A DNA stretch of 64,000 nt. Origin: Anaerolineae bacterium. GTDB taxonomy: Bacteria; Chloroflexota; Anaerolineae; Promineifilales; Promineifilaceae. Location: positions 31,683 to 95,682 of the forward strand of contig JAHDWJ010000023.1 of the NCBI GenBank assembly GCA_023384415.1, written 5' to 3'. Of this stretch, positions 26,238 through 35,708 are shown in pieces. How positions within the stretch are numbered: the first letter of the stretch is position 1; each line of letters starts with the position of its first letter. The position numbers and the translations under genes were made by a program. The notes beneath the pieces were generated by a model, which made no database searches, was not told the origin of the DNA, and saw nothing but the letters and a program-made list of their open reading frames with translations.

Positions 26238-27668
26238 ATGAGCCAGCCGTCTGCCTTCTTTAGCAAAATTAGCCCCATCCTCCTGGGTTCAGGTTATCTC
26301 CTCCTTCTAGTTTGGTTTCCCCTCAGACCTTATTACAACAAGTTTCCCCAATATGACATCTGGCAGTTTACGGGTACGCCCATTCAAGGGGGGCTATACG
26401 CCCTCTGGCTGTTGGGGATGAGCGGATTGGTGTGGCAGGTTTATCGCCAGGTGAGCCGGATGACCCATCCACCCAGGCTGGCGGTTGTGCTAGGGCCGGC
26501 CGCCCTGTTCGCCCTGTTCATGTTGTGGGTTTACCCGTTTAACGCAACCGATGTGTATCGCTATTTTATTCGCGGCCGCGTCGCTTCTGTCTACCAGGCC
26601 AACCCATTCACTACCCCCCCGGCTGCCTTCCTCGATGACCCTTACCTCATTTTGGCTGGTGAATGGGCCGGGCATACTTCCCCTTACGGCCCGGTGTGGG
26701 AGATGATCGCCGGGGGAATCACCAGCCTGTTTCCCCAGGCAATGTTTCCAGCCCTGATCCTGTTTAAGCTGGTGGTGGCCCTGGCTTTTCTGGGCAGCGG
26801 TGTTTTATTGTGGCAGTTGGCTGCCGATTTGCCCCCCGGCCAGCGCCTGGGTCGGGTCATTCTCTGGTTGTGGAACCCGGCCCTGCTCCTCATCTTTGTA
26901 GTTGATGGACATAATGATGGGGTAATGCTGTTTTGGCTGTTGCTGGGGGTGTGGCTGTGGCGTCGCGGCCGCACCCACCTGGCCTGGCTCATTCTTCCCC
27001 TGGCCCCCCTCACCAAACTAATCGGCCTGCTGGCCTTGCCCTTCATCTTTTTAGGCATGTGGCACGAAACCCCAAACCGGGCCGCCCGGCTGCGTCTGTT
27101 AGGCGTGGCCTTGGGCAACAGCCTGCTCCTGGCGTTTTTGGCCTTTCTCCCTTACGGCTCACCGCTAGATTTAGCCCTGCGGCTGATACAGGAATCTCGT
27201 GAAGGGGCCGGATTTTCTGTCTTGACCTGGCTCTACTTTATCGGGCAGGCTTTTGGGGAGGTAAAGATTGGCGGGCTGGCCAATATCGGCACGGGGCTGT
27301 TTCTCCTGCTAACCGTAGGACTGCTGCTGTGGGGGTGGCGCGGCCGCGATCCCTACCGCTCCTTGACAGATATCTTCGCTGGCTACATCTTGCAAGCCCT
27401 CAGTTTCCGCATCTGGTACGCCGCCTGGCTTTTCCCCTGGACCCTCACCGACCGCGATGAACGGCGGCCGCGAGTCGTTTACCTCTTTCTCCTCACCACT
27501 CAATTATCCGTCCTCATCTACGCCCATCTGCGCCTTTTCTGGCTCGATGGGAATATGGCAGCAGCCCATCTTATCGGCATTCCCTTTACCTTTGGGCTGC
27601 CTCTGCTTGGCGCCGTGTTCGGTAGCGCATATATTCCACATTCAAATACGCCCCAAACTGAAAAATAA
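26238..27668 (+). CDS. GT-C type polytopic membrane glycosyltransferase
   Basis: An integral membrane protein with about ten to twelve helices, resembling polyprenol-phosphate-mannose-dependent mannosyltransferases (GT87/DUF2029-like). The first periplasmic loop has YPFNATDVYRYFIRGRV near 96-112, where Asp103 is in the usual catalytic place, and VDGHNDGVMLFW near 222 is typical of the family. It probably extends a lipid-linked or surface glycan using a polyprenyl-linked sugar. It follows the kinase by 10 bp. Its last 28 codons overlap the convergent BrkB gene. Confidence 0.75.
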   Translation: MSQPSAFFSKISPILLGSGYLLLLVWFPLRPYYNKFPQYDIWQFTGTPIQGGLYALWLLGMSGLVWQVYRQVSRMTHPPRLAVVLGPAALFALFMLWVYPFNATDVYRYFIRGRVASVYQANPFTTPPAAFLDDPYLILAGEWAGHTSPYGPVWEMIAGGITSLFPQAMFPALILFKLVVALAFLGSGVLLWQLAADLPPGQRLGRVILWLWNPALLLIFVVDGHNDGVMLFWLLLGVWLWRRGRTHLAWLILPLAPLTKLIGLLALPFIFLGMWHETPNRAARLRLLGVALGNSLLLAFLAFLPYGSPLDLALRLIQESREGAGFSVLTWLYFIGQAFGEVKIGGLANIGTGLFLLLTVGLLLWGWRGRDPYRSLTDIFAGYILQALSFRIWYAAWLFPWTLTDRDERRPRVVYLFLLTTQLSVLIYAHLRLFWLDGNMAAAHLIGIPFTFGLPLLGAVFGSAYIPHSNTPQTEK

Positions 27669-28476
27669 GGCCAGTGCAATAGGTCCAAAATAGAAACGCC
27701 ATCAACGCCGTCACCGAACCATATAACAAGTTGGTAACAGTCAAATAGCTGGTCAGAAACAATACAAACAGCCGTTTCGCCAACTCCCAGAGAACTCCCC
27801 CGAACACCGCCCCCGGCACCACCTGCCACCAGCGCAGCTTATGATGAGGTAGATAATAATAAAGCAGCCCAAACAGCAAAACATCTAACCCCATGCTCAA
27901 GACGGCACTGCCAAATGGCCGGTAACGCTCCCAGACATCAGGCAAATATTGGTTGAGAATGATGCTGAGGGTACTCTGTCCTAACGAGGCGATGAGCAGC
28001 ATCGTAATCAGCCCTATCGCCAGCAGCAAGGCCATCCCCCGATGTCGCCAGCCAGGGCCAACGGGATGATCAATGGCCCAAATTTCATCCAAAATGCGGG
28101 TCAACCCCCAAAACACGTTAGACCCCCCCCACAAGAAGGTAATGAGGGCTAAACCGGTGATAGTGCGCCGAGATTCGACAATTTGCACCAGGTTATCCCC
28201 CAGCAAGGCCCGCAGCCCAGGGGCGATAAATTCTAGCTGCTGCAAAATATCCAACTCAATACTCTGGGGGTCCAGCCACAAACTGGCAATGGCAACGGCT
28301 AAAAGGATAAGGGGAAAGAGGGAAAAGAGGGTAAAATAGGCCAGGGACGCGGCCGCGATATACGATTTCGCTGATATGGTGTTATACAACGCCCAAAAGA
28401 AGATGCCTAACCATCCCTGAGTCAAATCATTCAACCAGATAATCCGCGCCTCTCCCCAGCGCCGCAACCCAAACAT
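27586..28476 (-). CDS. YihY/BrkB-family inner-membrane protein
   Basis: A six-helix membrane protein of the YihY (UPF0761/BrkB) family. It is recognised by AASLAYFTLFSLFPLILLAVA near residue 42, the GSNVFWGLTRILDEIW stretch, and PGAVFGGVLWELAKRLFVLFL near 222. The family is often called ribonuclease BN by old error; its role, perhaps as a transporter, is not settled. I start at the Met at 28476. TATACT at 28483-28488 on the minus strand lies only 7 bp upstream, so the message may be leaderless. The last 83 bp overlap the convergent glycosyltransferase gene. Confidence 0.85.
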   Translation of the reverse strand: MFGLRRWGEARIIWLNDLTQGWLGIFFWALYNTISAKSYIAAASLAYFTLFSLFPLILLAVAIASLWLDPQSIELDILQQLEFIAPGLRALLGDNLVQIVESRRTITGLALITFLWGGSNVFWGLTRILDEIWAIDHPVGPGWRHRGMALLLAIGLITMLLIASLGQSTLSIILNQYLPDVWERYRPFGSAVLSMGLDVLLFGLLYYYLPHHKLRWWQVVPGAVFGGVLWELAKRLFVLFLTSYLTVTNLLYGSVTALMAFLFWTYCTGLIFQFGAYLNVEYMRYRTRRQAEAAQR

Positions 28477-28482
28477 AACTGT

Positions 28483-28488
28483 AGTATA
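28483..28488 (-). promoter_or_regulatory. -10 element candidate of the BrkB gene
   Basis: TATACT on the minus strand ends 6 bp before the ATG at 28476. No good -35 is seen; the upstream spacer is made of GTTTC repeats. Confidence 0.35.
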
Positions 28489-28497
28489 CCGCAATCT

Positions 28498-28585
28498 AGT
28501 TTCTAGTTTCGAGTTTCTAGTTTCGAGTTGGCGAGTGGCAAGTTTGCCACTCTCTTAATCCCTGGTCTCCAATCCCCCTTCTCCC
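28498..28585. repeat. Array of TAGTTTC/GAGTTTC and CTCCAAT units
   Basis: AGTTTCTAGTTTCGAGTTTC units at 28498-28530 are followed by GGCGAGTGGCAAGTTTGCC and GGTCTCCAATCCCC, the same families as at 9.5, 17.4, 35.6 and 62.0 kb. Confidence 0.8.
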
Positions 28586-28622
28586 TTTGCGTCTGGTGAG
28601 GAAACGAGTTAAAACAGTAAAT

Positions 28623-31604
28623 ATGATACCCTTGCGCCTTGAACTCACCAATTTTCTCTCCTACCGGGAAACAGCCAGTCTTGATTTTAACGGCCTGCAT
28701 CTGGCCTGCATTTCTGGCCTGAATGGTGCCGGTAAATCTTCCATTTTAGATGGTATTACCTGGGCGTTGTTTGGGCAAAGCCGGGCCAAAAGTGATGATG
28801 ATGTGATCAACCGGGTCGCGGCCATAAACGCTCAACCCGCCACCGTGCAATACACCTTCCAACACGACGGCGGCACTTATCGGGTCATCCGACGCAAAAC
28901 CGCCGGCAAATCCCTTGTCCTGGAGTTCCAACTCCAAACCGAAGTTGGCTGGAAAACCCTCAGTGAGGGCAAAAGCCGGGAAACCCAGGAAGCCATCGAA
29001 AAATTACTCCGCCTCAACTATGACACCTTCACCAATGCCAGCTTCCTGCTCCAGGGCAAAGCAGATGAGTTCACCACCAAAACCCCCAACCGGCGTAAAG
29101 AAATCCTGGCCGACCTGCTCGGCGTCAATGAATGGGACAGTTACCGGGAAGCGGTAACCGAACGACGCAAACAAGAAGAAGGACAGATGCTTTTCCTGGA
29201 GCATCAACTCAAAGAGATTGAAGAAGAGTTAGGTCAACGCGCCACCCGTGAAGCTGAATTGGCCCAGGCCCAGGCTGAATTGGACGAACTGCAACGTCAT
29301 CTTGGGGACAAAGAGGCTCTGTTAAACCAATTGCGCCGGGTCGAAGAGGCGGCCAAACAACAAAAGCAGTTGGTCGCCAATTTATACGCTGCCTTAAACC
29401 GCAGCCGTCAAGCTATCGAATCAGTGCGACGCACCCAGGCCCAACGGCAGACACAGCGGGATTCTTACCAGGCCATTTTAGACCAGACAGCCGCGATAAC
29501 AGCTGACTTTGTCGCCTGGGAACAAGCGGAAACAGCGTTGCAGACGTGGCAAAACAAGGCCGAACAGTTTAATGAGATGCAGCAGGCCATGCGGCCGCAC
29601 GAACTCACCATCGAACGAGAAAAAAGCCGCCTGACCCAACGCCAGACGGAATTAGCCGCCCAGGCCAAACAGGTCGCGGCCGCGCAGCAAGAGCGAGAAA
29701 CGGTACAGGCAGCCCAAACCCAGGCCCATACCCAACTCACCGCCTGCGAAGCTCAACTCACCACCCTGGCTGCTCAAGAAGTCGCCCTACAAGAAGCCCG
29801 TACCCACCTGCAAACTCTCGAAAATGAGCGCAAACTCCTGGCCCAAGAAGCCGGACAATTACAAACCCGCCACACACGGATCACCAGCCTGCGCCAGGAG
29901 CAGGAAGGGGTACGGAAAAACCAGCACGAAGCCAATACCCTGCTGGTTCAACTTTCGGCTCAGGCGGCCGCTCTCAATAGCCAACGAGAGCAATACAGCC
30001 GCGCCCTGGCCGAACGAGATAATCTGACCAGCCAGCAAGAGCGGCTGCGCGAACGAGGCCTTAAACATAATGAACGGATTGAAAAGTTACAAGCCGAAAT
30101 GGGCAGCCAATGTCCCTTGTGTGGTCAACCACTCAGCCCGGAACACCGACAAACCGTTCTGGCCGAACTAGAAGCAGAAAATCAGGCCGGTCGCCAGGAA
30201 TACAGCAACAACCAGGCCCGCCTCAAACAGCTTACCAGTGAAATCGCCACCCTGGAGAAAACCCTCAAACAAAGTGACAAGCTGGAGCGGGATCAACAAG
30301 CCCAACAGCATCGGATCGCGGCCGCAGAAGCCCGTCTAAGCGAAATTGAACAAGCCATCAGCGAATGGGAGAGCGGTGAAGCCGCCCGACTGACAGAACT
30401 GGAAACCCAGTTGGCCGATGAATCGCCCCTGGCTGCCCCCCGCCAACAACTACAACAACTAGAGCAAGCCATCAAACCCAAAGCCAGCCTGGAAAAAGAG
30501 AAACAAAGCCTGACCCGCCAGATCGCCAATGCCGAAGCCCGCCTGGCTGAAATTGCCCGCCTGGTAACTGCCTGGGTCGAACAGGGCACCGCTGAACAAA
30601 CTGCTGTCCAGCAAGCGTTGGCTGAAGGGGCGTATGCCCAGGAAGCCCAGGCCGCCTTACAACAGTTACAACAGGACGCGGCCGCTATCCAATACGATCC
30701 CACCGCCCATCAAACCACCCGGCAAGCCCGGCAAGCTCTCAACCATGCCCCATCTCGGCTGCAAGAGCTGCGGCAGGCCGAAGCCGCCGTTAAACCTTTA
30801 GAGGATGCTCTTGGGGAAGGGGCTGCCCAAATAACTGAACAGGCAATCCACCTGGCCGAACAAGAGCAGCAGTACCAGGTCGCCCAGGAAGCATTAGCTG
30901 CTATGCAAGGGGATGAAGCGGAACTGCTGCGGCTGGAAAAAGAGGTCAACCAGCTTCGGGAACAAAAAACCCAGGCCGACCGCAAAGTAGGGGTCATGCA
31001 AAGCCGCCTGGGTGTTTTGGTCGCCCGAGAGGCGCAGCAGCAGGAGACATTGACCCAAAAAGAGGCCCAATCCCTGTTGATTAACCGGCTGAAACTGTTG
31101 GAAAAAAGCTGCGGCCGCGAAGGCGTCCAGGCTCTCCTTATCGAACAGGCCTTACCCGAGATCGAAGAGCGAGCCAACGATCTGCTGCACCGACTCACCA
31201 ACGGCGACATGCGGATCAGTTTCGACACCCAAAAAGAGCTAAAAAGCCGCAAAGGGGAGATGCGCGAAACCCTGGAAATCAAAATCATAGACCAGGCCGG
31301 CGAGCGGCCTTACGAAAATTACTCAGGCGGAGAGCAGTTCCGGGTCAACTTTGCTCTGCGCCTGGCCCTCTCTCAGGTGTTAGCCAAACGGGCCGGGGCG
31401 CGGCTGCAAACCCTGGTCATTGATGAAGGGTTCGGCAGCCAGGACCCGGCCGGCCGCCAACGCCTGGTCGAAGCGATCAACACTATCCAGGACGACTTCG
31501 CCCGCATCCTGGTCATCACCCACATAGACGAACTCAAAGACGCCTTCCCCAACCGCATCGAAATCAGCAAAGGGGCGCGGGGATCTCAGATTACGGTGGT
31601 ATAA
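28623..31604 (+). CDS. sbcC: SbcC/Rad50-type ATPase of DNA repair
   Basis: Structural-maintenance-type ATPase that, with SbcD/Mre11, opens hairpins and processes DNA ends. The N-terminal lobe has the P-loop GLNGAGKSSILDGITW near residue 32. Two long coiled-coil arms rich in Gln, Glu, Ala and Leu meet at a zinc hook CPLC near 495. The C-terminal lobe has the signature YSGGEQFRVNFALRLA and Walker B LQTLVIDEGFGSQD near 930. At 993 residues it is of usual size. I start at the ATG at 28623, whose product begins IPLRLELTNFLSY like the family. The partner nuclease gene is not adjacent. Confidence 0.93.
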   Translation: MIPLRLELTNFLSYRETASLDFNGLHLACISGLNGAGKSSILDGITWALFGQSRAKSDDDVINRVAAINAQPATVQYTFQHDGGTYRVIRRKTAGKSLVLEFQLQTEVGWKTLSEGKSRETQEAIEKLLRLNYDTFTNASFLLQGKADEFTTKTPNRRKEILADLLGVNEWDSYREAVTERRKQEEGQMLFLEHQLKEIEEELGQRATREAELAQAQAELDELQRHLGDKEALLNQLRRVEEAAKQQKQLVANLYAALNRSRQAIESVRRTQAQRQTQRDSYQAILDQTAAITADFVAWEQAETALQTWQNKAEQFNEMQQAMRPHELTIEREKSRLTQRQTELAAQAKQVAAAQQERETVQAAQTQAHTQLTACEAQLTTLAAQEVALQEARTHLQTLENERKLLAQEAGQLQTRHTRITSLRQEQEGVRKNQHEANTLLVQLSAQAAALNSQREQYSRALAERDNLTSQQERLRERGLKHNERIEKLQAEMGSQCPLCGQPLSPEHRQTVLAELEAENQAGRQEYSNNQARLKQLTSEIATLEKTLKQSDKLERDQQAQQHRIAAAEARLSEIEQAISEWESGEAARLTELETQLADESPLAAPRQQLQQLEQAIKPKASLEKEKQSLTRQIANAEARLAEIARLVTAWVEQGTAEQTAVQQALAEGAYAQEAQAALQQLQQDAAAIQYDPTAHQTTRQARQALNHAPSRLQELRQAEAAVKPLEDALGEGAAQITEQAIHLAEQEQQYQVAQEALAAMQGDEAELLRLEKEVNQLREQKTQADRKVGVMQSRLGVLVAREAQQQETLTQKEAQSLLINRLKLLEKSCGREGVQALLIEQALPEIEERANDLLHRLTNGDMRISFDTQKELKSRKGEMRETLEIKIIDQAGERPYENYSGGEQFRVNFALRLALSQVLAKRAGARLQTLVIDEGFGSQDPAGRQRLVEAINTIQDDFARILVITHIDELKDAFPNRIEISKGARGSQITVV

Positions 31605-31900
31605 AAATGTTGCCCTCACCCCCAGCCCCTCTCCCATTACTGGGAGAGGGGAGCAATTCCCTCTCCCTCGGGAGAGGGCTAGGGTGAGGGGCGCAATTCC
31701 CTCTCCCTGGGGAGAGGGCCAGGGGAGTGTGAAAATGTTGCCCTCACCCCCAGCCCCTCTCCCATTACTGGGAGAGGGGCGCAATTCCCTCTCCCTCGGG
31801 AGAGGGTTAGGGTGAGGGGCGCAATTCCCTCTCCCTGGGGAGAGGCCAGGGTGAGGGGCGCAATTCCCTCTCCCTGGGGAGAGGGCTAGGGTGAGGGGCC
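31604..31900. repeat. Palindrome-rich repeat block with a 128-bp duplication
   Basis: A unit starting AAAATGTTGCCCTCACCC occurs at 31604 and 31732 with only a few differences. Each contains inverted CCCTCTCCC/GGGAGAGGG pairs separated by short loops and joined by CGCAATT. At least seven GGGAGAGG hairpins occur in about 300 bp between sbcC and the FG-GAP gene. They could fold into strong RNA structure or act as a REP-like mobile palindrome. No gene is seen. Confidence 0.85.
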
Positions 31901-31933
31901 TTCAACCGTGGCTATCTTGAGAGGAGAAAGATC

Positions 31934-34900
31934 ATGAAAATAATGTCTAACCCAAAACTGTTGATCCCATTGGCCTTGTTGGTGATCGTCTTGATCGCGG
32001 CCGCGCTCCTGCTGCTTTCCCGCCGCACCGCCCCCCGCCCTATCCTGACCCCTGGCCTCACCGCCGAGCCGCTGCCTGTGACCGGCTCCCCCGGAGCCAC
32101 CTTGATGACCCCTCTGACTCCCGCCCAGACCGGGATCAACTTCATCAACCAGCTTTCTCCCGAAAACCAGATCAAATACACCTACAACGGGGCCGGGGTA
32201 GCCGTCGGCGATTTTGATGGGGATGGGTTGATAGACATTTTCCTCTGTAACCAGGAAGGGCAGAGCAAACTGTATCGTAACAAAGGCAACATGCAGTTTG
32301 AGGATGTCACCGAAGCGGCCGGCCTCAGCCAGGTGACGGCGCAAGGTGGGTTCGCCATCGGGGCCTATTTTGCTGATATTGATAACGACGGCGACCTGGA
32401 CCTGTTCATCACCAACTGGAAAGTGTCCAACCGGCTCTTTGAGAACCTGGGCAATGGCAAATTCCGAGATATTACCGCGGCCGCGGGGGTCATCTATGCC
32501 GGCGGCTCCACCACCGCCACCTTTGCCGACTATGATCGGGACGGCCACCTTGATTTCTACGTCACCAACTACCGCCCCAACGCCATCGAGATGGAAACGA
32601 CTTCTCTTCGGTTGCAACAGAGTGCCGATGGACAGCTTCTCGTGCCCCCGGAACTACAAGACCGCATCACCCTGGTTCAGGGCGAAGGCGGCCGCATCTC
32701 TATCCGGGAATTAGGCGAGCGAGATTTGCTCTACCGGAACAATGGGGATGGCACGTTTAGCGAAGTCGCGGCCGCGGCCGGCATCAGCGGCAACTATTGG
32801 GGACTCTCCGCCACCTTCACCGATATAGACGGCGACGGCTGGCCCGACCTGTACGTTACCAACGACCTCTGGTCTCCTGATACTTTCTACCTCAATAACG
32901 GGGATGGCACCTTCACCCTCATAGACCCCATGATGCTCCAACACACCCCCCACTTCTCCATGGGGATTGATTTTGGCGACATCAACAACGATGGGCTGAT
33001 GGATTATTTCATTGGCGACATGATCAGCCGGGATCACACCCTGCGCCTCACCCAGCACGGGGAGATGGATATGTCCCCTTCACCGCCAGGATTTGCCCCA
33101 CAGTTTATGCGTAACAGCCTCTACCTCAATAACGGTGATGGCTCCTTCAGCGACATCGCCTGGATAGCCGATGTGGCCGCCAGCGAATGGACCTGGAGTG
33201 TCAAATTTGCCGATTTAGACCTGGATGGCTACCTTGATTTGTTTATCACCAATGGGATGGTCCGTGACCTGATGGACAGCGACGCCTTTTATGAAGCCAA
33301 ACGGATTCAAGAAACCCAGGGGATTGAGGCGTTTATGGCCTATCTGCAACAATACCCCCTGCTCAACAACCCTAATGTTGTCTTCCGCAACAATGGCGAC
33401 CTCTCCTTCACCGAAGTCGCCGCCCAATGGGGATTAGCCACAGAAAAGGTAGGGCATGGGGCCAGCCTGGCTGACCTGGACAATGATGGCGACCTGGACA
33501 TTGTTGTCAATTACATGAATGATACAGTGGGGATCTACCAAAACAACGCGGCCGCCAGCCGGATCATGGTGCAGCTTGTCGGGCAAAGCTCCAACAGCCA
33601 GGGGATCGGGGCCAACATTACCCTTACCACCGACAACGGCATCCAGACCCGCCACGTTACCGCCTCCGGGGGGTACCTTTCTAACCACCAGCCCGCCGCC
33701 GTCTTTGGCCTGGGGGCGGCCGGCCTCATCCGCGAGCTGCGGGTGGAATGGCCGTCTGGTCACGTACAAACCTTCCCGGACAGCACCTCTGGGCCGCTCC
33801 AGGCCAACATGCTGTACACCATCGTTGAGCCAGCCGAGAAACTCTCCCTCAATCCCCCCCAACCCCTCGCCCCAACCAACCCCCAATTCAGGGAAGTGGG
33901 GCAGCAGGTAGGGCTGACCGGCTCCCATTGGGAGAGTAGTTTTGACGACTTTGCCCAGCAGATGCTCCTGCCACGCCGCCTTTCCACCCTCGGCCCCGGC
34001 ATCGCCTGGGGGGATTTTAATGAGGATGGGCTGGTAGATTTTTATATGGCCGGGGCCAGAGGGCAGTCCGGTCTGTTATATCAAAACCAGGGCAATGAGC
34101 GGTTTGTCCCTGTGACTACTGGAAGTACCGTCACTGAAGAGGAGATGGCTCCCCTCTGGTGGTACTCTGGGCAAGACAGCCGCCCCAGCCTGCTTCTCTC
34201 TTACAGCAGCGTCGAGAGTGGGCAATCCCCTTATCCCATCGCCGCCCGCCTCACCCCTAACGATACCGGCTTCCTGGCCCCAGATGGAAGCTGGCAGCTA
34301 TTATCCACCTCATCTGGCGGGCCGATGGCGGCCGCTGATTTTGACGGGGATGGGGATGTTGATCTGTTTGTGGGCGGGCGGGTCATTCCTGGGCAATGGC
34401 CGCTGGCCGCTTCCAGCCGCCTGCTCCGCAACGATGGCGGCCAAATGGTAGATGTGACCGATCAGGCTGCCCCTGGCCTGAACAACATTGGCCTAGTCAC
34501 GGCAGCTATCTGGCTGGATGTAGACAACGATGGCGATCCAGACCTGCTCCTGGCAACAGAGTGGGGGCCGATTCATCTGTTCCGCAATGAAGGGGGGTTC
34601 CTCATCCCATCAACCCAAGAGGCCGGCCTGCAACCGTGGCTAGGGCTGTGGACGGGGCTGACCGCCGGGGATTTTAACCAGGATGGCTTCATGGATTTCG
34701 CGGCCGCAAACCTGGGACTCAACACCCCTTACCGGGCCTCGCTGGACAGCCCGCTCATCCTCTATGCCGGGGACGTAGATAACAATGGTAGCTGGGACCT
34801 CATCGAAACCATCTGGGTAGATGGGGTACTGCGCCCCATGCGGGAGCGGGGCATGGTGGGTAAGGCAATTCCATTTGTCTTAGAGGCGTTTCCCACCTTC

Positions 34901-35620
34901 CGAAGCTATGCCGAAGCCAGCATTAACGACATTTATGGAGAACGGTTGGCCGGGGTGGGAGCGTATGCGGCCGCGACCCTGGAGCATACCATCTTCCTCA
35001 ACAATGGGAGCGGCCAATTCACCGCCACCCCCTTGCCCCTCATCGCCCAGACCACCGCCGGATATGGCATCACTACCGCCGATTTTGACAACGACGGTAT
35101 AGATGATCTCTATCTGGTAGGTAACTTCCACGGGGCCGACCATGAAATCATGGCCTACAGCGGTGGGGTGAGCTACTGGCTGCGCGGCAATGGCAATGGC
35201 ACCTTTACCCCGGTCGCGGCCGCGCAGAGTGGCCTATTTGTGCCTTATGAAGCTCGTGGGCTGGCTGTGGCTGATTACAACAACGATGGCTGGATAGATG
35301 TGGCGGTAGGCTTAAACAACCACGCTCCCCTGCTGTTCCGCAACGGGGGGGTACCCGGCCATAATAGCCTGCGTATCCAGCTTATTGGTCCGGCCGGCAA
35401 CCCCACGGGCGTCGGGGCACGTATCACCATAACCCTGCCCGATGGTTCCACCACTAGCCGGGAAATCCACGCCGGCAACGGCTATCTCTCCCAGGACAGC
35501 CCCATCCAGGTGTTTGGCCTGGGCCGCAGCAGCCAGGCTGAAATAACCGTGCGCTGGCCCGATGGTCACATCACCACCCTATCTGGAACCGCTGGTCAGA
35601 TGGTGATGGTGCCCCGTTAG
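31934..35620 (+). CDS. Large exported FG-GAP/VCBS and ASPIC/UnbV repeat protein
   Basis: A 1228-residue extracytoplasmic protein. A signal anchor (residues 8-30) precedes two similar halves. Each half has FG-GAP/VCBS beta-propeller blades with calcium-type loops of the D-x-D-x-D-G kind (DFDGDGLIDIF near 93, DIDNDGDLDLF near 151). Each ends in an ASPIC/UnbV domain (about 540-620 and 1142-1225, with NGYLS or GGYLS and WPDGH or WPSGH). Related proteins are found in surface-exposed or secreted sets of many environmental bacteria; their roles are unknown. The two-half layout suggests internal duplication. GAGGAG precedes the ATG. The Tmtc-like gene follows about 90 bp on. Confidence 0.85.
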   Translation: MKIMSNPKLLIPLALLVIVLIAAALLLLSRRTAPRPILTPGLTAEPLPVTGSPGATLMTPLTPAQTGINFINQLSPENQIKYTYNGAGVAVGDFDGDGLIDIFLCNQEGQSKLYRNKGNMQFEDVTEAAGLSQVTAQGGFAIGAYFADIDNDGDLDLFITNWKVSNRLFENLGNGKFRDITAAAGVIYAGGSTTATFADYDRDGHLDFYVTNYRPNAIEMETTSLRLQQSADGQLLVPPELQDRITLVQGEGGRISIRELGERDLLYRNNGDGTFSEVAAAAGISGNYWGLSATFTDIDGDGWPDLYVTNDLWSPDTFYLNNGDGTFTLIDPMMLQHTPHFSMGIDFGDINNDGLMDYFIGDMISRDHTLRLTQHGEMDMSPSPPGFAPQFMRNSLYLNNGDGSFSDIAWIADVAASEWTWSVKFADLDLDGYLDLFITNGMVRDLMDSDAFYEAKRIQETQGIEAFMAYLQQYPLLNNPNVVFRNNGDLSFTEVAAQWGLATEKVGHGASLADLDNDGDLDIVVNYMNDTVGIYQNNAAASRIMVQLVGQSSNSQGIGANITLTTDNGIQTRHVTASGGYLSNHQPAAVFGLGAAGLIRELRVEWPSGHVQTFPDSTSGPLQANMLYTIVEPAEKLSLNPPQPLAPTNPQFREVGQQVGLTGSHWESSFDDFAQQMLLPRRLSTLGPGIAWGDFNEDGLVDFYMAGARGQSGLLYQNQGNERFVPVTTGSTVTEEEMAPLWWYSGQDSRPSLLLSYSSVESGQSPYPIAARLTPNDTGFLAPDGSWQLLSTSSGGPMAAADFDGDGDVDLFVGGRVIPGQWPLAASSRLLRNDGGQMVDVTDQAAPGLNNIGLVTAAIWLDVDNDGDPDLLLATEWGPIHLFRNEGGFLIPSTQEAGLQPWLGLWTGLTAGDFNQDGFMDFAAANLGLNTPYRASLDSPLILYAGDVDNNGSWDLIETIWVDGVLRPMRERGMVGKAIPFVLEAFPTFRSYAEASINDIYGERLAGVGAYAAATLEHTIFLNNGSGQFTATPLPLIAQTTAGYGITTADFDNDGIDDLYLVGNFHGADHEIMAYSGGVSYWLRGNGNGTFTPVAAAQSGLFVPYEARGLAVADYNNDGWIDVAVGLNNHAPLLFRNGGVPGHNSLRIQLIGPAGNPTGVGARITITLPDGSTTSREIHAGNGYLSQDSPIQVFGLGRSSQAEITVRWPDGHITTLSGTAGQMVMVPR

Positions 35621-35623
35621 GTA

Positions 35624-35706
35624 TGTTATGGAGACTGGAGACCGGAGACGAAAGAGTGGTTGAGTCTCCAGTCTCCAATCCCTAGTTTCCACTCCCCTCT
35701 TTCACC
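35624..35706. repeat. CTGGAGA and CTCCAAT short repeats
   Basis: GGAGACTGGAGACCGGAGACG (35630-35650) and its inverse-type TCTCCAGTCTCCAATCCC (35665-35682) can pair as a hairpin between the FG-GAP gene and the next gene. Confidence 0.75.
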
Positions 35707-35708
35707 CC

